This document shows, one piece after another, positions 29,170 to 38,900 of a DNA stretch of 64,000 bases (positions are counted from its first letter, which is position 1; each line of letters begins with the position of its first letter). This DNA comes from Methylomonas sp. UP202 (GTDB lineage: Bacteria > Pseudomonadota > Gammaproteobacteria > Methylococcales > Methylomonadaceae). Below the pieces are notes generated by a model. The model was not told the origin of the DNA. It did not search any database and was given only the letters and a program-made list of their open reading frames with translations. A program made the position numbers and the translations under genes. Where the stretch lies: NCBI RefSeq assembly GCF_029910655.1, contig NZ_CP123897.1:4701547-4765546 (forward strand), read 5' to 3'.

Positions 29170-30285
29170 CTAGTATACCTTTATCAGTTGTTGAACCGGC
29201 ATATCTTTAGGATCCAACGAAACGATCGTGAATAAGTCATTTAACACTCTAAACGAATCCCTGTTCCAGGTAACGTACCCCCCATCGTTGAGATCCGCTA
29301 TCTTATATTGGTTTCCGTTATATTCTACTTCCAAACCTGAGTCCACTAATTGCGCACCTTCAGACCATTGCAGAGTCAAAATTGGCCTGCGCTCGGTTTC
29401 CGGAACATCCTGCAAGTTTTGACCGGAAGCCAACCAACGCTCAAAATGTTTTTGCGCCAGTCCCAACGCCCCTAAAACACCGTCGAATGAGCGCATGACA
29501 AAAGAAACCTTAGGAATGCCGTCGCTTACTCCAAGCACAAACGGACTGTCTTCCCAAAAACCGTACTCGTGCGAAGAGTACAATTTTTCTAATAACGGCA
29601 AGGCCTCGGGCGGAATAGTCAACACATTTTGGCCATTTTCAGTATCGATTCTTAGGACTTGCTGCAACTGCATTTGTCTAGCAAGACCCGCCAAGCGTAA
29701 AAAATTTCGAAAATTCTTGGGTTGGTCCTGATCGGCGATATTGTTTAAAACCAATCTTTTTCCTGACGGATAATCGAGAACAATTGAGACAACCAAAATA
29801 CGCATTAGTTGATTAACCGGTACACCTTGCCTTAATTGTTCGAAAAAAATCCTACTATCGACCGGTGTATACGCGGTTTTGGCAAACGAAGCACCGCTCA
29901 ACGGCGCGAAGGAGAAGGTCGGCGATTCAGTCGCGCTTAAGCCCACAGTACCTGTAAAACTAAATACCTTAGTAGCGAGAGTAGCCAACGATGCCAGCGC
30001 GGCAACCAACGGCATCGATGTATTGGTGTGGGTTGTCTGCGTACCGACAGTTGCTCCAAAGGAAAACGACGCGTTGACGCCTGACATCTGTAGAAAATGT
30101 GACGGAACGGAATTCGCTCTACGCGCCAAGTTTAGCAACATTTGCTCGTCGGACAACGACGCATGATTTTCCGAAACGTCCCGGAATTCGCTTTTCAAGG
30201 CCGCGCCGCCACATCCGGACGTAGCGAGCGATATTGCAAGTAACGAAACCAAATAACCCGACTTTTTTCTATTTATTATCTTCAA
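29170..30285 (-). CDS. Predicted lipoprotein of unknown function
   Basis: 371 residues. Basic N terminus (KIINRKKSG), hydrophobic stretch and lipobox ATSGCGG around residues 22-27 give a type II signal peptide with Cys 25 as the lipidated residue; Gly at +2 favours the outer membrane in Gram-negative bacteria. The start is TTG, supported by GAGGAGG six bases upstream. The mature part contains a Ser/Thr-rich hydrophobic section (about 75-130) that may be a membrane-active or beta structure, then a mixed domain with GFWEDSPFVLGVSDGIPKV. I recognise no family. The gene follows the peptide exporter gene by 115 bases and may be read from it or from its own promoter. Confidence 0.75.
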   Translation of the reverse strand: MKIINRKKSGYLVSLLAISLATSGCGGAALKSEFRDVSENHASLSDEQMLLNLARRANSVPSHFLQMSGVNASFSFGATVGTQTTHTNTSMPLVAALASLATLATKVFSFTGTVGLSATESPTFSFAPLSGASFAKTAYTPVDSRIFFEQLRQGVPVNQLMRILVVSIVLDYPSGKRLVLNNIADQDQPKNFRNFLRLAGLARQMQLQQVLRIDTENGQNVLTIPPEALPLLEKLYSSHEYGFWEDSPFVLGVSDGIPKVSFVMRSFDGVLGALGLAQKHFERWLASGQNLQDVPETERRPILTLQWSEGAQLVDSGLEVEYNGNQYKIADLNDGGYVTWNRDSFRVLNDLFTIVSLDPKDMPVQQLIKVY

Positions 30286-30301
30286 CTTATGCCTCCTCTG
30301 T

Positions 30302-30338
30302 ATAAATTTTTCACTCTTCGGTACGGCCGTAAATTTAT
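30302..30338. promoter_or_regulatory. Inverted repeat with inner palindrome upstream of the lipoprotein gene
   Basis: ATAAATTT at 30302-30309 pairs with AAATTTAT at 30331-30338, and TACGGCCGTA at 30322-30331 is a perfect 10-base palindrome inside it. The element sits 17-53 bases before the TTG start. It could be an operator, or a weak hairpin terminating the exporter transcript. Confidence 0.3.
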
Positions 30339-30400
30339 GTATAAAGCTATCAACTCTAAGTGAATTCGTATTATTTTATTAACCCAAAAGCCAGTGGAGC

Positions 30401-32065
30401 TTATGTATTAACGTTTTCTTCTTCCCTCAGCTGCCCCATGTCGACAACCAATAAGCGGTCACAATGGGTAAAATATTTTTCGTCGTGAGTAACAACAATC
30501 ACGGTCTTTTGTTTTTCCTTCAACTTTTGCAAAATAACATCATAAAAAAACTGACGAAACTCTGGATCTTGGTCGGCAGCTACTTCATCGAACACATAAA
30601 TAGCTTTATCTTCCAAGAGAGCAATTACCAAGGCCAAACGTTTTTTCTGCCCGGTCGATAAATTAATATTGGTGAACCTGCCATTCTTGAAGCCGGTTTT
30701 CTTCTCCAAACCCATTAGAATCAAATATTCGTTGACCATTTCGACATCAACATTTTTCTGCCCGTAAAATCGGTCAAATAAATGAAAGTCGGTGAAAATA
30801 ATCGAAAAAAGGCTTCTATAATCAATCAATAAGTCATTTCCTATGGTCTTATTGTCTACGATGATCGCGCCCGAACTCGGCTCGTATAAGCCCGTCACCA
30901 GCTTAAGAATAGTCGATTTTCCGCTACCGTTACCGCCACGAATAAAAACAAGCTCGCCTCTGTTCAAGTTCAAACTGAAGGGGCCTACAGAAAACGGCCG
31001 CCCCTGGTCTGTGTTCGGATAACTAAAATATAGTTGACTGATGGAAATCCGATTAAAATAATCCGGAGAAACAAACGCGCGTTGTCCACTTGAAACACTT
31101 TCCTGCGCGACATTCAATTGCGACTCCAATTGATGCAAAAAATCGATCGCCACATTCGCTCTAGCCATGCTAGGAACCATATCGATAATGACGACGATGG
31201 GCCCCATGATAAAAAATATAATCGTAGTGATCGACATAATTTTATCGGCCGTTAAACTACTTAACTGCGGCAATAAAAACACAACCGATGCCATTAAAAT
31301 ATAAAAATATAACTGCGCATAAAGTTGCAAATTGACATTACTAATGTCGGTCGACACATTATTCCGCCAAGCTTCTTCCGAAACCTGCCTCATATAATTG
31401 CCATATAAGTCATCCGTCTTTTCCCGGTTGATCTTCAGTTCCTTAAAGCCGTCCAACACATGTTGCATATAAGCAAAATATTCATTATCTTTTTCCATGG
31501 CTTGTTGCATCGAAACGCTGATCGATTGAACGAGGACATAAATACTTATCATGGCGCCGGCGATACAGACCAAGGCCATCATCAACGCCATCTTCGAAAT
31601 CGTCGCCATATAAATGAAAGAGCAAATCAACATCACAGTAGCTGGAACACCTTCGGCAAGTCGATGCGCCGCTTGGGAAATCAACTCGGTCTTTTCCGAT
31701 AACAACGAAAGAATCTGCGACTTGCCTATAGACTCATAAGACAGAAGCTTTATTCCTCGCAACAAATACAATACGCGTGTTCTATAATCAAAAATTCCAC
31801 CCTGTACTAACTCGGTGATCCTATGCGTCACATAACGCTTAGAGACAAAATATAAAGCCACCGACAACACAAATAAAATGAATAAACGTTCGTCCAAATC
31901 CGGCTTATCAAAGTCTTTTGCCGCGGCATTCAAGATTACCAACGTCAAAGCGTTAATAATCCCCGATATTAACGCGGAAGAAACCAATAAAAATTTTTTT
32001 TCTTGGTTTTGTATATTTATAAATTCCAACAATTTAGGCCGAAACAGGCCCAATTTTCCCGTCAT
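30401..32065 (-). CDS. Cyclic-peptide/siderophore-type ABC exporter (SyrD/PvdE-like)
   Basis: 554 residues with a membrane domain fused to an ATPase domain, as in the half-size exporters SyrD and PvdE. Membrane domain about 1-330 with several hydrophobic helices. ATPase domain: Walker A GGNGSGKST near 380, Q-loop region FTDFHLFD, signature LSTGQKKRLAL near 470, Walker B AIYVFDEVAADQD near 490 and switch His in VVVTHDEKYF near 530. Members export nonribosomal peptides from cytoplasm to periplasm as homodimers. The gene starts seven bases after the hydroxylase gene, at the end of the NRPS operon, so it almost certainly exports the product or its precursor. The TGQ in the signature in place of SGQ or SGG is usual for this subfamily. 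Confidence 0.92.
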   Translation of the reverse strand: MTGKLGLFRPKLLEFINIQNQEKKFLLVSSALISGIINALTLVILNAAAKDFDKPDLDERLFILFVLSVALYFVSKRYVTHRITELVQGGIFDYRTRVLYLLRGIKLLSYESIGKSQILSLLSEKTELISQAAHRLAEGVPATVMLICSFIYMATISKMALMMALVCIAGAMISIYVLVQSISVSMQQAMEKDNEYFAYMQHVLDGFKELKINREKTDDLYGNYMRQVSEEAWRNNVSTDISNVNLQLYAQLYFYILMASVVFLLPQLSSLTADKIMSITTIIFFIMGPIVVIIDMVPSMARANVAIDFLHQLESQLNVAQESVSSGQRAFVSPDYFNRISISQLYFSYPNTDQGRPFSVGPFSLNLNRGELVFIRGGNGSGKSTILKLVTGLYEPSSGAIIVDNKTIGNDLLIDYRSLFSIIFTDFHLFDRFYGQKNVDVEMVNEYLILMGLEKKTGFKNGRFTNINLSTGQKKRLALVIALLEDKAIYVFDEVAADQDPEFRQFFYDVILQKLKEKQKTVIVVTHDEKYFTHCDRLLVVDMGQLREEENVNT

Positions 32066-32072
32066 CTTGTTG

Positions 32073-32972
32073 TTAACTTTTTTTAAATTGATAAATAAAC
32101 CGATTAAAACGCAACACCCATCGCCAGGGAAACAAATTCATCGCTTGGATTACAAAGCCCCGTATCGTTTGGAAACGGCGGCGCCAAGGCTTCACTTTCC
32201 AAAAATGATTGCAGGAGCATACATAACCTTCACCTTGCGCAATAACCTCGTGCCACCATTGAGTCGGTATAAACAAGAGCTGGCCGGGGCTTAGTACCAC
32301 CTCAAACCGATCCGCGGCCGCCTTACTAAAATCGGGATAGGCGTCAAGATCGGGGGCTAGGCTATTCACCTGACTCACCCAGAATGGTAGAACATCGTAA
32401 AATCCAAATGGGTAAAGATGCTTGCTTTGTTTCGGCGGATACAAAACCACTCGTTTTTCGCCGTGCATCATGATCAACGTACCGTCGCCGGGATCGAAAT
32501 GCATCGGTTCGACATGGCCAGAAGCTCCTAACCACAAATTTAACGAAGCCTCCGGAATAATCGGCTCGAATCCTAAGGTTTCAGTTAAAAACCGCATTTC
32601 ATCGGCAATCGTTTTGACGGCCTCGCTATCGCCGATAGGGTTTTGCGCCAAATACAAATTCCTGGATTTTGCACTGCCATCGCGTAAATGCGCGGCAAAA
32701 TCGCCCATCGTCATCTGAATATGGTCACAATACTTCGTCCATTCTCTTCTCGGTGCATCAAAATGGCCCGATCCGTAATCGCGTACTTGAAATTTCCGTC
32801 CATCTAAATGCTTACATAAAAAATCCAGATCCCAATCGACGGTTTCGGCCAAAAAGTCCGTGATAACCAGCGGTTTTCCGGGAACTCGATATTTCCGATT
32901 GAATTCTTCCCGGTTTAATTCGGCAACGCTTAAACGATCGATGGGTTTGCCAGCACTGGGTGCATTAGTCAT
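32073..32972 (-). CDS. JmjC/cupin-like Fe(II)/2-oxoglutarate hydroxylase
   Basis: About 299 residues. The Cupin_8/JmjC core is visible: VEPMHFDPGDG with the HxD iron ligands near residue 170, HGEKRVVLYPP, then GQLLFIPTQWWHEV with the second iron His near 245. The Arg or Lys that would bind 2-oxoglutarate lies in the strand between them (KRVVLYPP is a candidate). Relatives hydroxylate carbons of proteins, peptides or free amino acids. In this place, between the terminal NRPS and the exporter, a beta-hydroxylation of an amino-acid residue of the peptide is the likely job. I prefer the ATG at 32972 (GAGGGAAG just upstream), overlapping the NRPS stop in ATGACTAA; an ATG at 32984 would add four residues. 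Confidence 0.85.
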   Translation of the reverse strand: MTNAPSAGKPIDRLSVAELNREEFNRKYRVPGKPLVITDFLAETVDWDLDFLCKHLDGRKFQVRDYGSGHFDAPRREWTKYCDHIQMTMGDFAAHLRDGSAKSRNLYLAQNPIGDSEAVKTIADEMRFLTETLGFEPIIPEASLNLWLGASGHVEPMHFDPGDGTLIMMHGEKRVVLYPPKQSKHLYPFGFYDVLPFWVSQVNSLAPDLDAYPDFSKAAADRFEVVLSPGQLLFIPTQWWHEVIAQGEGYVCSCNHFWKVKPWRRRFQTIRGFVIQAMNLFPWRWVLRFNRFIYQFKKS

Positions 32973-35900
32973 CACTTCCCTCATGGGCTTCGGATTGCTC
33001 TAACATTTCTTTGATCAAGCGAGCGATGTCCCCGACGTGCGGCGGCTCCATCATATTTTCATGTTGTCCCGGCAACCAACGTAAATGAAGTTGCAAGCCT
33101 GCCACTTGTCCCCAAGCCAGATAATCATCCGCGCTGACACGCCGACTACCGTCCCGGGCCCGGATCAAAACCACGGGCGCTTCGATCTTTGGCGGGAAAT
33201 AAACCATCTGTAAATTACATCGGCAAACGTTGAAATAACGTTCGATGGCTTCGTTGTCCATCGCCCTGGGAACGAATCCCGCCTGCTTAGCTTGGCTAAA
33301 CACTTGCGCCAATTGCTCCGCTCTCGGCAACCGCCTCAATCGCTCGCTCTCGAAACCCAATGCGGGAAATAACGCGACCAATAGTTCGGCATCGTCGGTG
33401 TTTTGCGCCGTTTCGGCCGTCAACGACGGATGCGCGGTATCCAGCAAAGCGACGAATTCGACCTTGTCGCCGTTTTTCTCCAATTGCCGAGCGACCTCAT
33501 ACGCCAAAAGCCCACCAAAAGAATAGCCTAACAGCCGATAATGTCCCTCCGACTGAACAGATTTAATAAACGGCAAGTAATAAGACGCCAATTCCGGCAA
33601 TTGCGTGATAAGCGCTTGCTCCGACTCCATGCCCGGCGCTCGCAGCCCGTAGACCGGCAGGTCTTCGGGCAAGGATTTAGCCAAGTCGTTATAACAAATG
33701 ACGTGTCCCCCGACGGGATGAAAACAAAACAATGCCGGATTTTCCCCTTGGCGCTTTAAAGGAACTAAGGGCGACCACTCCGGCGATAGCACATTGTCGT
33801 TCAGTAACTGGCTTAACGCCGAAATCGTCGGGGCCTGAAAAATAGTAGCTAGGGGTAGCGCTTTACCGAAGGCCGACTTGATTTGAGTCATCAAGTCCAA
33901 GACCAGCAAGGAATGACCTCCCAACGCGAAAAAATCCTCATCGACCGAGACTTCCCGGTCAATGTCTAGAATCTCTCGCCAAATCGCCGCCAGCGTCTTT
34001 TGTACGAACCCGGTAGGCGACATCTCCGGGGACAAGGAGAGCTCCAATTCCGGTTCGGGTAAGGCCTTCCTATCGATCTTCCCGTTTGCCGTCAGCGGCA
34101 GATGCTCCAAAACGACAATCGCCGAAGGCACCATGAACCGAGGCAATTGCCGTCGGGCGACATCCAGCAGGCGGGTTTCCAGCACTTGTCCAGCGGCAGA
34201 TGCAATATAAGCCACCAATTTCCGGTCGCTGGCAGCCGCTTCACCGACCGTCAAGACGACGCAATCATCGACACCGGCCACCGATTTTAAAACCGCTTCA
34301 ACTTCGCCCAACTCGATGCGAAACCCTCTGACCTTAACTTGGTGATCCAAACGGCCGTGATAAATTAGCCGACCTCGGTCGTCGTAGCTCACCAAGTCGC
34401 CCGTCCTATATAGCCTTGCCCCCGCTTGTGCGCTAAAAGGGTTGGGAACGAATTTTTCCGCGGTCAACGCCGCTTTGGCGTGATAGCCACGCGCCAAGCC
34501 CATGCCTCCCAAGTACAACTCGCCCGGCACGCCCGGCGGCAAGGGCTGCATATAGGCATCCAGCACATAGGCGCAGCTATTGCCGATTGGGCGCCCGATA
34601 CTGGGTTGGGCATTCACCTGGCGCAAGCAATACGTCGAATACGTCGTATCTTCCGAAGGCCCGTATAAGTCGTACACTTCCTTGATGTGCGGTTTCGCGT
34701 ATAGCCTATCGACCAATTCTCTGGACAACGGCTCACCAGCCAAATTAACCGTTGTTACCGTATCGGGTATCGCATCGGCTTTCATCAGTTCCTCCGCCGC
34801 GGACGGCACCGTATTGATCAAGGTCGGAACACACTCCGGGCATTCCACCAATTCGAGCACGTTACGCAATAAAACCAAGGTTCCGCCACTGGCGAGAGTC
34901 AGGAAAATTTCGAAGACCGATAAGTCGAAACAGATCGAGGTACCGGCCAACACTCGACTCAATTGTTCAGGTCGATAAACGCTTCTAGCCCAAGCGATCA
35001 TGGCCAAGGCATTAGCATGAGTAATCGCCACGCCTTTGGGTTTGCCGGTCGAACCCGAGGTATACAACACGTAAGCCAGATTTTCGGCTCTTCGCTCGGG
35101 CAAGACCTGAACGCCGATCTCCGGCAAGGCTTGATCCAACAGAATTTTGGAGGCCCCAGCCAGCCCCGGAATGGCGTTGGCTAAATCCAACTCGGTCAAT
35201 AACAGCAAAACCTTGGCATCGGCCAACATATGCTCCAGTCTGGCACTGGGGTAATCCGGATCTAACGGCACATAAGCCGAACCGCTTTTAAGAATCGCCA
35301 ACATCGCAACGATCAAACGCGGCGAACGCTTTAAACAAACCCCAATCAACACCTCCGGGCCAGCTCCGAGACTCAGCAACACATTCGCCAAGGCATCGAC
35401 GCTATCGCTTAGTGCTTGATAACTGAGTTGAACATCGCCCTGAACCAAAGCGATTTGGTCGGCGGCATTCGCGACACTCCGCGCGAATAAATCGTACAAA
35501 CCGGCGGCGGCACCGAACGGCATCGCATTTCGGTTCCAATCGACAACAACTTGCTTGTACAACACCTCGTTAATCAGTGAAAAATCGCCGACCCGCTTGT
35601 CCTGTCCACCTGGGAGTTGCTCAAACAAATACGCCAGTCCGTCGCACAATCCTTGCACTTTATCGGCCTTGAACAAATCGGCGTTATATTCGAAAGTGCC
35701 GATTAGGCTATTCCCACTCTCGTGCATTGCCAGGGTCAAATCGAACTTCACGTCTCTGCTGGCCAAAATCAGCGGCTCAATAGTTAAGCCATTCAATTCA
35801 GGTGTTTGCCGCGCGCCATGATGAAAAAGAAACATCACTTGAAACAAAGGCGTGCTTGAAAGATCGCGTTCAGGCTGTAAAGCTTCGACCAGTTTTTCGA

Positions 35901-38900
35901 ACGGCAATTCTTGATGGGCAAACGCGTCGATCACCGTCGCCTTAACTTGCGCTAAAAACGCCGACCATAATGGATTGCCCTGGATTCGATTCCGCAATAC
36001 CACGGTATTCGCGAAGAAACCAATCAAATTTTCGGTTGCCCGGTGACTACGGTTGGCAACAGGCGTACCGATGCCGAAATCGTATTGGCCGCAATACCGC
36101 GCCAAAAATAGATTGAAACCGGCCAACAACAAGACAAAAACCGAACAGTGTTGCCGTTCGGCCTGCTGCTTTAACGCCGACGTCAGCTTCGCATCCAGCG
36201 TAAACGACGCACTTTGCGCGCGAAACGTTTGGATTGCGGGACGCGGGAAATCGCTAGGCAAGCTCAAAGCCGGCGGCATATCCGCCAGGGTAGTCCTCCA
36301 ATAAGCCAATAATTGCTCCAAGCGCCTGGAATCCAGCCTATGTCGTTGCCAGACTGCGTAATCCTTGTATTGAAGCGATAAAGCCGGCAAATCGGCCTCA
36401 AGCGCCGACCGGTACAAAGTCAGCCACTCTTGCATGAATACGCTTTGCGACCAGCCGTCGGATATGATGTGGTGGTTATTAACGACCAACCAATGGCTTT
36501 GCGCGCCGGTTTTTACCAGCGCGATGCGGATCAGCTGCAAACGGTCCAAACGGAACACATGTCGGCTTTCTTGCGCCAGCAATTGCTCCAATTTCGACTG
36601 CTGCGTTGCACCATCCTCCGAAGACCAGTCCAGACTTTGGAAGGGTAACGGGGTGGCAGGCAAGATTTTTTGCCTCGGCCGAGCATTTTTCAGCACGAAA
36701 ACGGTGCTCAGGCTGTGATGCCGCTGAATAATCCGATCAAAGCAAGCTTGCAAGCGCTCGACATCCAAGGCGCCGCCGATGCTCAACGCAATCAGCATGT
36801 TATACGCACTGCTTTCGGGATATAACTGCTGTAAAAAATACAAGCGTTCCTGAGAAAAGGACAGCGGATAATCGTCGGCGTCGGCCGCGACGCCTAACTC
36901 AAAACCGTGTTCCCGCCCGCTAGCGTCGATTGCATCGGCCTGTTGTCGCAAGGTCGAATGCTGAAATAAGGTTCGGACATCGAGTTTGACTGAAAACTCG
37001 CTGAGAATACGGTTGGCCAACTGCATGGCCAACAGCGAATGTCCACCCAATGAGAAAAAGTCGCTATCCCGACTGGCCCGAACCCCTAATAACGCCTCCC
37101 AGATTGCCGCCAACTCCATTTCGGTAGCAGTCGCCGGCGGCTCCTGCGAAACCCCTTGTTGATAATCCGCCGCATCCGGCTCGGGCAGGGCTTTATCGTC
37201 GACTTTGCCGTTTGGATTCAGCGGCAGTTCCGGCATCTCGACCAAGGCCGCCGGCAGCATATAAGCCGGCAATTGCGCTTCGAGATAGCGGCGAAGGTCC
37301 CGAACGTCGATCTGCCGCCCAGATATAGCACTGAAATAAGCAATCAGGCATTTCCCTTGTCCGGCGATCTCTTTGACCCGAATGTAACTCTGCTTGATTG
37401 GCGGATAAGCGTTAACCGCCGTTTCGATATCGCCCAATTCGATACGGAAACCCCTGATCTTCACCTGATGATCGGCTCGGCCAACGAACTCGATCATGCC
37501 CACGGCATTCCAGCGGACGCTATCGCCACTGCGATACATGCGCTCGCCAGGTTGACAGGAAAAAATATCCGGCACGAATTTAAGCGCCGTCTCCGCGGCT
37601 TGATTCAAATAGCCGCAAGACAAACCCTCGCCGGCAATGTAAAGGTCGCCAACGATCCCCTCGGGTACAGGCCTAAGCGCTTGATCCAATACATACAGAC
37701 GAGTGTTTGCCAAAGCCGAGCCGATAGCGACGGTTCGCGCGTTGTCGCCGACCGTTTCGATCTCATACCACGAAGAAAAACTGGTACCTTCCGTTGGCCC
37801 ATAAACGTGTAAAAAGTGCTCGGGCTTGCCATGCTTCAACACTTTTTTGACCTGTTCGGGATCAACCAACTCGCCACCGAACAATAAATACCGCAAGCCT
37901 AAAAAAGCATCGGCCCGCTGCTGCACCATTTGATTAAACAGCGCCGTCGTCAAAAACAACGCGCTAATCCGGCTTTGGCGTAAAAAATCGACAAACCGGT
38001 CGGTAGACAAACTCGTATCGCGGTCGGCAATTTCCAGACTGGCACCGTTCAGCAACGCCCCCCAAATTTCAAAGGTCGCCGCATCGAATGCGGTATTACT
38101 GACCTGCGCGATTCGGTCAGTCGGTTTCAAATCGATATAATTGCTGTTCAAAACGAGTCTGGCGATGGCCAAATGCTGAATGCCGATGCCTTTAGGCACC
38201 CCGGTAGAACCTGAGGTATACATCACATAGGCCAAGGCATTGGCCGGCACGGCAACGGCCGGATTCAAGTTTGGATAACCCAGCAAATCCAAGCGGTCCA
38301 ATATCAATAGTTTGGCCTCGCCGAAGACTTGTGCGTTATCCTGCAAGGCGCTTTCGCTCAACAGTAGCTCGCAATCGGCTTGCCGGTACATCGCCGCCAG
38401 TCGCTCCAGCGGATAAGCGGTATCGAGCGGTAAATAGGCCGCGCCTGTCTTTAAAACCGCCAGCATCGCGACCACGCAATCGCAGCCTCGCTCCAAATAC
38501 AATGCCGCCAAATGGCCCGGACTCAACCCTTGTTCGAGCAAAAGAGAAGCTAATCGATTGGCCCGCTCGTCCAGTTGACGATACGTTAAGCGGCGCTGCC
38601 CATGAATCAAGGCCGTCTGTTCGGGCCGCTGTTCAACTTGTTTTTGAAAATGTTGAACCAAATTAAGCCGGCGAGGAAAAGCGCTGGCGCAATTGTTCCA
38701 GTCGTAAATAATGCGCTGGTAATCTTCGGCGGACAATAAATTGATGTCCTCGATCAACACCTCCGGCTCAAGGACAACGGTATCGAGAATACGCAAGTAT
38801 GATTTCGTCATTCGCGCCAGGGTTTCCGGCAGAAACAACGCGGTCGCGTACTCAAACAAACCGCTGAAAGACTGGCCTTGCTCTTGTATCGACAGGGTTA

